DNA of 60,824 bases, from contig NZ_JBHLWN010000101.1 in NCBI RefSeq assembly GCF_042432825.1, positions 1 through 60,824 of the forward strand. The letters are read 5' to 3'. A program made the translations under genes and the position numbers. How positions within the stretch are numbered: position 1 is the stretch's first letter; each line of letters begins with the position of its first letter. Positions 51,725 to 60,738 of this stretch are shown in pieces. Below the pieces are notes generated by a model. It did no database searches, was not told the DNA's origin, and worked only from the letters and a program-made list of their open reading frames with translations. Source of the stretch: Gordoniibacillus chartarius (GTDB lineage: Bacteria; Bacillota; Bacilli; Paenibacillales; NBRC-103111).

Positions 51725-53824
51725 TTACGATTGTGCCGGTTCAGCCGGCTGAAGAGTTGCCTTGCGCGACAAGTTGATCCGGCCTTGATTGTCGATCTCG
51801 GTTACTTTCACCGTAATCTGATCGCCGATCTTCAGCACGTCCTCCACCTTCGCCACACGCTCGGTGGAAATTTGCGAAATGTGAACAAGACCTTCCTTGC
51901 CCGGCAGCACCTCGACGAAGGCGCCGAATTTCTCGATCCGCTTGACCGTTCCGAGGTACACTTCACCGACAACGACTTCGCGAACGATGCCTTCGATGAT
52001 GGAACGGGCTCTTTCGATCATATCGGCATTGGAAGAAGCGATAAAGACGCGGCCGTCCTGCTCGATATCGATTTTGACACCGGTCTCGTCAATAATCTTG
52101 TTGATGATTTTGCCGCCGGCGCCGATCACATCGCGAATTTTGTCCGGGTTAATTTGCATGACGACGATTTTCGGTGCGTACGGGGACAGCTGACCCTTCG
52201 GCTCCTTGATGCGCTCAACCATTTTGCCGAGAATGTGCATCCGGCCTTCCTTCGCCTGTTCCAGCGCCTCTTCCAGAATACTCCGGTTGATGCCGTCGAT
52301 CTTAATGTCCATCTGCAGCGCAGTGACACCCTTCTCCGTTCCGGCTACTTTAAAGTCCATATCGCCGAGGTGGTCTTCCATGCCTTGAATGTCGGTCAGG
52401 ATGGAGAAGTGATCGCCGTCTTTGATAAGCCCCATCGCTACGCCGGCAACCGGCGCTTTGATCGGCACGCCGGCATCCATCAGCGCCAGCGTCGAAGCGC
52501 ATATGCTCGCCTGCGAAGTGGAGCCGTTCGATTCCAATACTTCGGATACGAGGCGAATCGTATAAGGGAATTCCGCTTCGTTCGGAATAATCGGCTCAAG
52601 CGCCCGCTCGCCCAGTGCGCCGTGACCGATTTCGCGGCGGCCCGGAGCACGAAGCGGTCTTGCTTCGCCGACGGAGAACGGCGGGAAGTTATAATGATGC
52701 ATGAAACGCTTGGATTCGACCAAATCGATACCGTCGAGAATTTGCACTTCCCCGAGCGGTCCGAGCGTACATACGGACAGCGCCTGGGTTTGACCGCGCG
52801 TGAACAAGCCGGAGCCGTGTGTACGCGGAAGCAGCGCAATGTCGCACTCGATCGGACGAATTTCGTTCAGCTTACGTCCGTCCGGACGAACCTTGTCATG
52901 CGTAATCAGGCGTCTTACCTCTTCCTTCACGATGTCATAGAGCACTTCCTTGACGTCGCTCAGCTTCTCCGGAGTTTCGGCATACACCGTCGTGAAGTGC
53001 TCGACCGTCTCCTTGTTGATCGCTTCGATCGCGTCGGCGCGGGCATGCTTCTCGGGGATTGAAACGGCTTGTACGAGGCGTGCCGATGCAAAGTCGCGAA
53101 CGTCTTTGTTCACGTCCTCCGCTACCGCATGGAGCTGTACTTCCATCTTCGGCTTGCCGGCTTCTTGTACGAGCTGCTCCTGGAGTGCAACGATGTTCTT
53201 GATCTCCTCATGACCGAACATAATCGCTTCCAGCATCACTTCCTCCGGAACTTCCTTCGCTCCGGCCTCCACCATCATAATCGCGTCCTTCGTCCCGGCA
53301 ACGACCAGATGAATATCGCTGTGCTCTTCCTGCTCCTTGGTCGGATTAATGACGAATTGGCCGTTCACACGGCCGACAATAACGCCGCCTACCGGACCGT
53401 TAAAGGGAATTTCCGATACGCTGAGCGCAGCCGAGCAGCCGATCATCGCCGCGATTTCCGGTGCGCAATCCTGATCCACGCTCATGACCATCGCTACGAT
53501 CTGAACGTCGTTGCGGAATCCTTCCGGGAAGAGCGGACGAATCGGACGGTCGGTCAAACGTCCGGACAAAATCGCCTTCTCGCTCGGACGGCCTTCGCGC
53601 TTAATGAAGCCGCCGGGAATTTTGCCTACCGAATACAGGCGTTCTTCGTAGTTCACGGTAAGCGGGAAAAAATCGAGCGGCTTCGGCTCCGGCGACACCG
53701 TCACCGTACAGAGCACAACCGTCTCTCCGTAACGCACATTAATCGCCGCCGCCGCTTGCTTTGCCAGACGGCCGGTTTCGAGGATCAGCGGCCTGCCCGC
53801 TAAATCCATTTGGACTGTTTTCAC
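51725..53824 (-). CDS. pnp: Polyribonucleotide nucleotidyltransferase (PNPase)
   Basis: A 699-residue trimeric 3'-5' phosphorolytic exonuclease. Two RNase PH domains (about 1-220 and 310-540, with GGFIKREGRPSEKAIL and PFSVGEARPLRAPGRREIGH), a KH domain (VIGAGGKIINKIIDETG) and an S1 domain (GEVYLGTVKRIEKFGAFVEV) are complete. The start is GTG 53824 with AGGAGG 11 bases upstream. It follows rpsO, the near-universal order. Confidence 0.96.
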   Translation of the reverse strand: MKTVQMDLAGRPLILETGRLAKQAAAAINVRYGETVVLCTVTVSPEPKPLDFFPLTVNYEERLYSVGKIPGGFIKREGRPSEKAILSGRLTDRPIRPLFPEGFRNDVQIVAMVMSVDQDCAPEIAAMIGCSAALSVSEIPFNGPVGGVIVGRVNGQFVINPTKEQEEHSDIHLVVAGTKDAIMMVEAGAKEVPEEVMLEAIMFGHEEIKNIVALQEQLVQEAGKPKMEVQLHAVAEDVNKDVRDFASARLVQAVSIPEKHARADAIEAINKETVEHFTTVYAETPEKLSDVKEVLYDIVKEEVRRLITHDKVRPDGRKLNEIRPIECDIALLPRTHGSGLFTRGQTQALSVCTLGPLGEVQILDGIDLVESKRFMHHYNFPPFSVGEARPLRAPGRREIGHGALGERALEPIIPNEAEFPYTIRLVSEVLESNGSTSQASICASTLALMDAGVPIKAPVAGVAMGLIKDGDHFSILTDIQGMEDHLGDMDFKVAGTEKGVTALQMDIKIDGINRSILEEALEQAKEGRMHILGKMVERIKEPKGQLSPYAPKIVVMQINPDKIRDVIGAGGKIINKIIDETGVKIDIEQDGRVFIASSNADMIERARSIIEGIVREVVVGEVYLGTVKRIEKFGAFVEVLPGKEGLVHISQISTERVAKVEDVLKIGDQITVKVTEIDNQGRINLSRKATLQPAEPAQS

Positions 53825-53956
53825 GTAAAAGTCAACCTCCTGCTATGTATGAACATCCGTATCGCGAAAAACTTCGCATTTGCATCTATGTACCATTCTG
53901 CGTTATGCCTAGTATTTCCTTCTTTCCGGAAGAAAAACGTGCTTGACAATACGAGA

Positions 53957-54024
53957 AAGCAACCGGCCTCCTCGGCATCGCCATTCGCAGGTGCGAATCG
54001 CGGCACCGGAAGCGGCGGTTGCTT
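53957..54024 (-). promoter_or_regulatory. Multi-branched hairpin in the rpsO-pnp gap
   Basis: AAGCAACCG (53957-53965) pairs with CGGTTGCTT (54016-54024), enclosing smaller hairpins such as ATTCGCA-ggt... with TGCGAAT. There is no clean T-run, so a processing or autoregulatory site is as likely as a terminator. PNPase leaders are known targets of autoregulation in enterobacteria. Confidence 0.45.
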
Positions 54025-54036
54025 CCCGGGTCAATC

Positions 54037-54306
54037 TTATCGGCGAAGGCCGAGCTTCTCAATCAATGCGCTGTAACGGCTCACGTCTTTGTTCTTCAGG
54101 TATGTCAGCAGCTTGCGGCGTTGACCTACCATCTTGAGCAGACCGCGGCGGGAATGATGGTCTTTCTTGTGCTCCCGCAGGTGGTTCGTCAAGTTGACGA
54201 TGTTTTCCGTCAGGATAGCCACTTGAACTTCCGGGGAACCCGTATCGCTCTCGTGAGTCTTGTGCGTTTGAATGAGCTCTTGTTTACGCTCTTGCGACAA
54301 TGCCAT
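54037..54306 (-). CDS. rpsO: 30S ribosomal protein S15
   Basis: An 89-residue ribosomal protein binding the 16S central domain. THKTHESDTGSPEVQVAILT and HHSRRGLLKMVGQRRKLL are diagnostic. ATG 54306 follows AGGAGGTGACGAGG. It has its own promoter within the 3' end of ribF and a structured leader, which suggests the usual S15 feedback on translation. Confidence 0.97.
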   Translation of the reverse strand: MALSQERKQELIQTHKTHESDTGSPEVQVAILTENIVNLTNHLREHKKDHHSRRGLLKMVGQRRKLLTYLKNKDVSRYSALIEKLGLRR

Positions 54307-54415
54307 CCTCGTCACCTCCTATATCTTCAGAATCGCCGATAGCCCAGAATGCGCCGGTGGAGCGCCAATCCAAGCTACGGTTCGCTGTCGTCAAGGCTAG
54401 TGTCTTGACAACGTT
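54307..54415 (-). ncRNA. Structured rpsO leader, candidate S15 autoregulatory element
   Basis: About 110 bases between promoter and start. On the minus strand GTCAAG/CTTGAC and GCGC/GCGC hairpins are visible, and CTATC...GATATAG can form close to the AGGAGG site. S15 leaders of several unrelated structures are known across bacteria; whether this matches a known type was not tested. Confidence 0.4.
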
Positions 54416-54419
54416 CCCT

Positions 54420-54448
54420 AGTATAACATGATCTAGAACGAAAGTAAA
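54420..54448 (-). promoter_or_regulatory. Promoter of rpsO
   Basis: On the minus strand TTTACT (54443-54448), a 17-base spacer and TATACT (54420-54425), located inside the last codons of ribF. Confidence 0.6.
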
Positions 54449-55383
54449 TGCGCCTTCGCTTCTTCCGCATCGCGGCGAATTTGCTCCACGAGCTCTTGAA
54501 CGGATCCGAACTTGCGCTCGCTGCGAAGCCGAGAGATCAGCTGTACCTCGAGTACGGCACCGTAAATATCGCGGTTAAACTCGAACAGGTGCGCCTCCAG
54601 GGTTGGCACGGGTACGCCGCCCGAAGCAAACGTCGGCTTCACTCCGACGTTCATCACGCCGTCGTAGCGCTCGCCGTCCAGTTCGGCACGAATCGCATAT
54701 ACGCCGTTAGCCGGCAGTACGTAAAGACCTTCAGGTTCTATATTGGCGGTCGGGAACCCGATCGTCCGGCCGCGGGCGTCGCCATGGACGACGGTGCCCC
54801 GAACGGCATACGGCCGGCCGAGCAGCTTGTGTGCCTCGGCCACATCGCCGCGTTCCAGCGCTTCCCGAATCGCAGTCGAGCTCACTTTGCTCCCCTCGAT
54901 CTCGAAGGGTCGAATCACTTCCACGGCAAACGCCCCCTTGCTAAGCTGTGCCAATGAATCCGGTGTGCCTAACCCGCGGTGTCCAAACGTGAAATCAAAG
55001 CCGACAATGGCCGTGTCAAGTCCAAGCGGGAGCAGCACACGCTCAATAAATTGCTCCGGCGTTACGCGCATAAGCTGCTCGTCGAAGGAAACAACGTAAG
55101 CGATATCGACGCCAAGCTGTTCTAACAGCTCCAGCTTTCTCTCCAAAGGCGTCAAGCTGTAAGCGTATTTGGCGATACCCAGCACCTCGCGCGGATGCGG
55201 ATCGAATGTCATCACCGCCGCCGGAGCCCGGAGGCTTTCCGCATCGGCAACAGCGCGCCGGATCACTTCGCGGTGACCGAGATGGACTCCGTCGAAATCC
55301 CCGATCGCCATCACTTTACGAGGCTGCAAAGCATCAAAAGGCGGCATAGGCTCCTGATAAGATAAACGATAAACGAGCATCAT
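54433..55383 (-). CDS. ribF: Bifunctional riboflavin kinase/FAD synthetase
   Basis: A 316-residue enzyme making FMN and FAD. The N-terminal adenylyltransferase has GDFDGVHLGHREVI and the ISSTAIR-equivalent KVSSTAIREAL; the C-terminal riboflavin kinase domain has GRTIGFPTANI. Two adjacent ATGs start the gene behind GGGAGGGGG. It follows truB, a common order. Confidence 0.95.
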   Translation of the reverse strand: MMLVYRLSYQEPMPPFDALQPRKVMAIGDFDGVHLGHREVIRRAVADAESLRAPAAVMTFDPHPREVLGIAKYAYSLTPLERKLELLEQLGVDIAYVVSFDEQLMRVTPEQFIERVLLPLGLDTAIVGFDFTFGHRGLGTPDSLAQLSKGAFAVEVIRPFEIEGSKVSSTAIREALERGDVAEAHKLLGRPYAVRGTVVHGDARGRTIGFPTANIEPEGLYVLPANGVYAIRAELDGERYDGVMNVGVKPTFASGGVPVPTLEAHLFEFNRDIYGAVLEVQLISRLRSERKFGSVQELVEQIRRDAEEAKAHLLSF

Positions 55384-55410
55384 GCGCCCCCTCCCGTACT
55401 AACGGGTTGT

Positions 55411-56361
55411 TTACGTACGTATCGGCGCCGCTTCCCGCCCGAACGAAGTGCTGAAGATTTTGTTCGGAACGAGCAATCCTTCCGCCTCGTCCCAGCTCAT
55501 CAGCCCGATGAACAGACGCTGTGGTGAATATACCCGCACCAGCTCGCCGGAACGCAGCGTCTGCCCGACAGATGCGGGGAGCCGCAGCTTTTTCCCTTGA
55601 AGCGCATGTGCGGTTTGCTGCTCGCTTACCGTCACATCCGGCAGATGATCGACAGCATCGCCCAGCGGAACGAGCTGCTTGGCAAGCTCGCCTTGCTTGT
55701 GTAATTGTTCGATTTGCTCCAGCGTCAAGCACTGTTCCTGCGACCAGTGCCCCGTTTTCGTGCGGACCAGCTCCTTCATGACCGAAGGAACGCCAAGCGT
55801 GCGGCCAATGTCGACGCACAAAGTACGGATGTACGTCCCCTTGGAGCATTGTACTTCGATACTTGCTTCAGGAAGCGGCTGATCGAGCTGCGTGTCCAGC
55901 AGCTTCAAAGTGTAGACGGTGACCGTCCGGGCTTTGCGATCAATTTCTTCCCCGCTGCGGGCAAGCTCGTACAACCGTTTTCCGCCGACCTTTACCGCCG
56001 AATACATGGGCGGGATTTGTTCGATTTCACCGACAAACTTCCCCAGCGCTTCGGTAAGCCGGTCGCGGTCGACCCGTACGTTCTCGTCGCGGTCGATAAT
56101 GGTTCCCGTCAGATCTTCCGTATCGGTAGCGATACCGAACACAAGCCTTGCGACGTAAGTTTTCGGCAGCTCCTGAATATGCTCGACAAGACGGGTCGCA
56201 TGCCCGATGCAAAGCGGCAGGACACCGGTTACCTGCGGATCCAGCGTACCGGTGTGGCCGATACGCTTCTCCTTCGTAATGCGCCGCACCTTGGCGACGA
56301 CGTCGTGCGATGTCATCCCGGCCGGCTTCCAGACAGGGAGAATGCCTTCCAAAACGGTCAT
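55411..56361 (-). CDS. truB: tRNA pseudouridine(55) synthase TruB
   Basis: A 316-residue pseudouridine synthase. The catalytic Asp is in GHTGTLDPQVTGVLPLCIG; PPMYSAVKVGGKRLYELAR and GTYIRTLCVDIG confirm the family. A C-terminal PUA-like extension is present. ATG 56361 overlaps the nrnA stop by four bases (ATGA). A longer reading frame to 56517 is nrnA antisense-frame noise. Confidence 0.96.
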   Translation of the reverse strand: MTVLEGILPVWKPAGMTSHDVVAKVRRITKEKRIGHTGTLDPQVTGVLPLCIGHATRLVEHIQELPKTYVARLVFGIATDTEDLTGTIIDRDENVRVDRDRLTEALGKFVGEIEQIPPMYSAVKVGGKRLYELARSGEEIDRKARTVTVYTLKLLDTQLDQPLPEASIEVQCSKGTYIRTLCVDIGRTLGVPSVMKELVRTKTGHWSQEQCLTLEQIEQLHKQGELAKQLVPLGDAVDHLPDVTVSEQQTAHALQGKKLRLPASVGQTLRSGELVRVYSPQRLFIGLMSWDEAEGLLVPNKIFSTSFGREAAPIRT

Positions 56362-57353
56362 TTCAACGTCTCCCCGACTTTCCGAATGACGCGTTCCACC
56401 ACTTCCTGCAAGTCGCCTTCCACCGTACAACCGGAGGCCCGTATATGGCCCCCTCCTCCGAAGTGCTGGGCAATTTCGGCAACGTTGACGGTATTCGATC
56501 GCAGGCTGATTTTCCAAGTAGTAGGACCGCGCTGTTTAAACAAAAGTCCGACAAGGACCCCTTCCACATTGCGAGGGTAATTCACAAGACCGTCCAAATC
56601 TTCGCTTGCCGCTTCGATAGCCGCCATATCGTCCAAACTGACGTGCAGCCAAGCCACTTTCCGGTCATAAGCGAACTGCAGCGAGGCAAGGCCTTTTTGC
56701 AGCAGTAAGATTTGGGGGTAGGTCAGCTTCTCCAGAAGCTCCTCTGCGAGCCGGTGCCCGATAACGCCAAGCTTCAGCAAGTCGGCTGCCGTCTGCATAA
56801 CCTTCGGTGTGACGCTTGCGTATCGAAAGCCGCCAGTATCGGTTAATAACCCTGTATATATACAATTGCCGAACGGGACGTCCAGCTCCAATCCCATCCA
56901 AACGGCCAAATCATAAATGATTTCTACGGTCGCCGCGGCGTGCGGCACGATAAGCGCGCAGCTGCCGAAACCGTCGTTCGTCGGATGATGGTCGATATTT
57001 AACAGCTTGGCTTCCGGAGCGAACAGCTCGCTAACCCGGCCGATTCGTGCAAAATCCGCACAGTCGATGCTCACGACATGACGAAACAGGCGCTCGGGCG
57101 CCTGGTCCGTGAACGAAAGAACATGCTCGAAGCCCGGCAAATCGCCGAATTTCGTTGGCAGCGCACCTTCGTTCATCATCGTAAACGTCTTGCCCAGCTT
57201 CGAAAGCATCCATCCGATTGCCAGCGTAGAGCTGACGGCGTCTCCGTCCGGCTGGACGTGAGACACCACCAGGAAATCGTCATGCTCCCGCAAGAAATCG
57301 GCAGCCGCATGAAACCGCTCGTAATCGGCCGCCACAGCGGCTTCCGGTCTCAT
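56358..57353 (-). CDS. nrnA: Bifunctional oligoribonuclease/pAp phosphatase NrnA
   Basis: A 331-residue DHH-DHHA1 phosphoesterase. Motifs HVQPDGDAVSS, IDCADFARIG, NIDHHPTN and the C-terminal GGGGHIRASGC are all present. It degrades nanoRNA, including pGpG, and 3'-phosphoadenosine phosphate. Its ATG overlaps the rbfA stop by four bases. Confidence 0.95.
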   Translation of the reverse strand: MRPEAAVAADYERFHAAADFLREHDDFLVVSHVQPDGDAVSSTLAIGWMLSKLGKTFTMMNEGALPTKFGDLPGFEHVLSFTDQAPERLFRHVVSIDCADFARIGRVSELFAPEAKLLNIDHHPTNDGFGSCALIVPHAAATVEIIYDLAVWMGLELDVPFGNCIYTGLLTDTGGFRYASVTPKVMQTAADLLKLGVIGHRLAEELLEKLTYPQILLLQKGLASLQFAYDRKVAWLHVSLDDMAAIEAASEDLDGLVNYPRNVEGVLVGLLFKQRGPTTWKISLRSNTVNVAEIAQHFGGGGHIRASGCTVEGDLQEVVERVIRKVGETLK

Positions 57354-57709
57354 ACTTCAGGATTCCTTCCAGATTGAAGCTGGTGAAGCAAGTTGTCGAT
57401 GCGGCTGCCGTAATCGACGGAAGTATCCGTCTTAAACAGCAGCTCTGGAACTTTGCGCAGCCGGATTCGCTTGCCGATCTCGGTGCGCAGAAAGCCGTTC
57501 GCCTTCGCGAGGGCGCGAAGCGCGTCCTGCTTCTGCTCTTCCGATCCAAGCACGCTCAAGTACACTTTCGCCTGCGACAAATCTCCGGTTACATCGACGC
57601 CGGTAATCGTGAGGAAGCCGATGCGCGGATCTTTGAGCTCCTGCTGAATGAGCTGAGACAGCTCCTTCTTGATTTGCTCGCCGACCCGGCTTTGACGCAC
57701 TTTGGTCAT
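57350..57709 (-). CDS. rbfA: 30S ribosome-binding factor RbfA
   Basis: A 119-residue KH-fold maturation factor: QIKKELSQLIQQELKDPRIG and AKVYLSVLGSEEQK are typical, with KVPELLFKTDTSVDYGSRI near the end. ATG 57709 is five bases after the infB stop, AGAGGTG serving as ribosome site. Confidence 0.95.
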   Translation of the reverse strand: MTKVRQSRVGEQIKKELSQLIQQELKDPRIGFLTITGVDVTGDLSQAKVYLSVLGSEEQKQDALRALAKANGFLRTEIGKRIRLRKVPELLFKTDTSVDYGSRIDNLLHQLQSGRNPEV

Positions 57710-57714
57710 AGGAA

Positions 57715-60700
57715 TCACCTCTCTACGGTTTCCATGATAAAGGCTTCGATGACGTCCCCTTCTTTAATATCGTTATAACGGTCGAAGGATATACCGCACT
57801 CGTAGCCTGCCGCCACTTCTTTGGCGTCATCCTTGAAACGCTTGAGGTTGTCGATCTTGCCTTCGTGAACAACGATTCCGTTACGGACAAGGCGTGCATT
57901 GGCGTTACGCACGATTTTGCCGGTAGTGACCATACAACCTGCGACAATACCCGCTCCCGTAATCTTGAACACATTGCGGACTTCCGCCGAACCGAGCGAA
58001 GTTTCCTTGAAGATCGGATCGAGCATGCCCTTCATCGCCTTCTCGATCTCTTCAATCACATTGTAAATGATATTATGCAGACGAACGTCGACCTTCTCCT
58101 GCTCGGCTGTCGCCATTGCGGCGGATTCCGGACGAACGTTGAAGCCGATCACGATCGCGTTCGATGCGCTGGCCAAGGAAATATCGGATTCGGTGATCGC
58201 GCCGACGCCGCTGAGGACGATCTTCACGCGAGCGCCTTCGACTTCGATCTTCTCGAGCGAGCTGCGAAGTGCCTCGACAGAGCCCTGTACGTCACCTTTG
58301 ATAATAACGTTAAGGTCTTTCACGTCGCCTTCTTTAATCTTCTTCGCAAAATCGTCCAGCGTCACGCGCGCGTTAGCGCTCATGCTCGATTGACGCAGCG
58401 TGGACGCGCGGCGCTCGGCAATCGCTCTAGCTTTGCGCTCATCCTCGTACGCAAGCAGCGGATCGCCGGCTTGCGGAACTTCGGTAAGACCGGTAATTTC
58501 GACCGGTGTGGACGGACCAGCTTCCTTCAGCTTCTTGCCCTTGTCGTTCGTCATGGCACGAACGCGGCCGAAGCATACCCCGGCTACGAAGCTGTCGCCG
58601 ACCTTCAGCGTACCGTGTTGGATCAGGACGCGGGCTACAGGACCCTTGCCCTTGTCGAGCTCGGCTTCGATGACCGTACCGCGCGCGCGTTTGTTCGGAT
58701 TCGCTTTGTAATCCTGCACTTCCGCCACGAGGAGAATCATCTCCAGCAAGCCTTCCAGGTTGATGCGCTGCTTCGCGGAAATTTCCACGAAAATCGTATC
58801 GCCGCCCCACTCTTCCGGCACGAGGCCGTGCTCGGTCAGGTCCTGCTTGATACGATCCGGGTTCGCGCCCTGTTTGTCGATTTTGTTGACGGCCACGATA
58901 ATCGGAACGTTCGCCGCCTTTGCGTGGGCGATCGCCTCAACCGTCTGCGGCATGACGCCGTCATCGGCCGCTACGACGATAATTGTAATGTCGGTAACCT
59001 GTGCGCCGCGGGCACGCATGCTGGTGAACGCTTCGTGACCCGGGGTATCCAGGAATGTAATCTTCTTATTGTTGATTTCGACTTGGTACGCACCGATGTG
59101 CTGCGTAATGCCGCCGGCTTCGCCCGCAGTTACGTTCGTTTCGCGGATTGCGTCGAGAAGCGTCGTCTTACCGTGGTCAACGTGACCCATGATCGTAACG
59201 ACAGGCGGACGCTCTACGAGATCCTCGTCTTCGTCCTTTTCTTCGATGAGCTCGAAGTTGTCTTCGTCGACGGCAATCTTGATCTCGACTTCAACGCCGT
59301 ATTCGCCTGCCAGCAGCTGAATCGTATCGAGGTCGAGCTCCTGATTAATGGTTGCCATTACGCCCATCATGAACAGCTTCTTGATGACCTCGGATACTTC
59401 CTTATGAAGCAGCTTTGCGGTTTCGCCGACCGTCATTTCGCCGCGGACAATAATCTTCTTCGGCGTGTTGTCGATCTTCTCTTTCCGCTGCTCCGGCTGA
59501 CGGCCTCTGCTGTTCTTGCCGCCGCGGCCGCGCATTTTGTTTTCTTCGAAGCGCTGGTTCTGCTTCGCCTTCTTGGCCCCGGCCTTGCCGCGATCCTCGA
59601 CCTCTTCGAGCGAAGACGGATTACGCGGATTGAAACGCGGATTCGACTGCTGCTGCTGTTGTGCTCCTGGACGACGGGAGTCGCCCGGACGGCCTCCGGC
59701 CGCTGCACCGGCGCCGCCGCCAAAGCCGGCGCCTCCGCGCGGCGCTCCGCCGCCGAAGCCGCCTCCACCCTGCGGGCGATTGCCGCCGCCGAAGCCGCCT
59801 TGGCCGCCTGGACGAGGACCGCCTTGACCTTGACCTTGACCTTGCGGACGGCCGTCGCGATTACCCTGATAGCCGCCTCCGCCTTGCGGACGATTCCCGT
59901 CACGGTTGCCCTGGTAACCGCCGCCCGGACGACCGTCACGGTTCCCTTGGTAGCCGCCGCCTTGGCCCTGTGGGCGGTTTCCGTCGCGGTTCCCTTGGTA
60001 GCCGCCGCCTTGGCCCTGCGGACGGTTTCCGTCGCGATTGCCTTGGTAGCCGCCGCCTTGGCCCTGCGGGCGGTTTCCGTCGCGGTTGCCTTGATAACCG
60101 CCGCCTGGACGGCCGTCACGGTTACCCTGATAGCCGCCACCTTGCGGACGGCCTTCGCGGTTCCCTTGATACCCGCCGCCTTGGCGTCCGTCGCGGTTTC
60201 CGCCTTGACCCTGCGGGCGTCCTTCGCGATTGCCTTGATATCCGCCTTGACCTTGCGGGCGGCCACCCTGATTGCCGCCTTGACCTTGGCCCTGCGGACG
60301 ACCCTCAGCATGGTTCTGCTCTGCTTGCGGTCGTGCTTCCGCTTGGCGCTGGGCATCCGGCTGCGGACGAGATTCCGTCTGACGCTGATTCGTTTCTTGC
60401 GGCGGCTGCTGAACCGTTGAACCGCCCGTTCCCGTTTGATTCGGCCGCTGCTCCGGTTTCGGTGTGGCAGCTTGAGTGGCCGGCTGTTGCTGTTGCTGTG
60501 ATTTCGCTTGCGATACGTTCACTTGGCCTCCATCTCCTGCCGCGCGCTTCGCCGCGGCATTCGCCTTAATATCCCGAAAAAACTTCTCCACAGCGGAGAC
60601 GGCATTGTCCTCCATAACGCTCATGTGGTTGTTTACCGGAATATTTTGGCGCTTTAGTATAGTAATAATTTCTTTCGAACTCATATTTAAAGATTTGGCA

Positions 60701-60738
60701 TATTCATAAACTCGAAGCTTATTGTCTGTTTTGCTCAA
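57715..60738 (-). CDS. infB: Translation initiation factor IF-2 with long Gly/Asn/Arg-rich repeats
   Basis: A 1007-residue GTPase that positions initiator tRNA. An IF2_N domain covers about 1-55, followed by a Gln-rich stretch and a disordered region at about 150-370 made of GGYQGNRDGNRPQGQG-type repeats; a second IF2_N-like domain is at about 430-480. The G domain has G1 GHVDHGKTT near residue 516, DTPGHEAFTSMRARG and NKIDK; domains II to IV follow. The start is TTG 60738 behind GGAGGTG seven bases away. The repeats make it longer than B. subtilis IF-2 (about 716). Confidence 0.96.
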   Translation of the reverse strand: MSKTDNKLRVYEYAKSLNMSSKEIITILKRQNIPVNNHMSVMEDNAVSAVEKFFRDIKANAAAKRAAGDGGQVNVSQAKSQQQQQPATQAATPKPEQRPNQTGTGGSTVQQPPQETNQRQTESRPQPDAQRQAEARPQAEQNHAEGRPQGQGQGGNQGGRPQGQGGYQGNREGRPQGQGGNRDGRQGGGYQGNREGRPQGGGYQGNRDGRPGGGYQGNRDGNRPQGQGGGYQGNRDGNRPQGQGGGYQGNRDGNRPQGQGGGYQGNRDGRPGGGYQGNRDGNRPQGGGGYQGNRDGRPQGQGQGQGGPRPGGQGGFGGGNRPQGGGGFGGGAPRGGAGFGGGAGAAAGGRPGDSRRPGAQQQQQSNPRFNPRNPSSLEEVEDRGKAGAKKAKQNQRFEENKMRGRGGKNSRGRQPEQRKEKIDNTPKKIIVRGEMTVGETAKLLHKEVSEVIKKLFMMGVMATINQELDLDTIQLLAGEYGVEVEIKIAVDEDNFELIEEKDEDEDLVERPPVVTIMGHVDHGKTTLLDAIRETNVTAGEAGGITQHIGAYQVEINNKKITFLDTPGHEAFTSMRARGAQVTDITIIVVAADDGVMPQTVEAIAHAKAANVPIIVAVNKIDKQGANPDRIKQDLTEHGLVPEEWGGDTIFVEISAKQRINLEGLLEMILLVAEVQDYKANPNKRARGTVIEAELDKGKGPVARVLIQHGTLKVGDSFVAGVCFGRVRAMTNDKGKKLKEAGPSTPVEITGLTEVPQAGDPLLAYEDERKARAIAERRASTLRQSSMSANARVTLDDFAKKIKEGDVKDLNVIIKGDVQGSVEALRSSLEKIEVEGARVKIVLSGVGAITESDISLASASNAIVIGFNVRPESAAMATAEQEKVDVRLHNIIYNVIEEIEKAMKGMLDPIFKETSLGSAEVRNVFKITGAGIVAGCMVTTGKIVRNANARLVRNGIVVHEGKIDNLKRFKDDAKEVAAGYECGISFDRYNDIKEGDVIEAFIMETVER
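59890..60135 (-). repeat. 48-base tandem repeats inside infB
   Basis: Three near-identical 48-base units (for example around 59941, 59989 and 60037) encode GGYQGNRDGNRPQGQG, flanked by shorter degenerate units. Differences between units are mostly synonymous (GGN, CGN). They are prone to slippage, so unit number probably varies between strains. Confidence 0.8.

Noticed and set aside
59890..60135. CRISPR-like spaced repeats
   Set aside because: The period is in frame with infB and encodes an amino-acid repeat; there are no unique spacers.
57865..60420. 851-codon open frame on the plus strand opposite infB
   Set aside because: Shadow of infB: low-complexity Ala/Leu/Val/Thr text opposite the Gly/Asn/Arg repeats, and no ribosome site or family.
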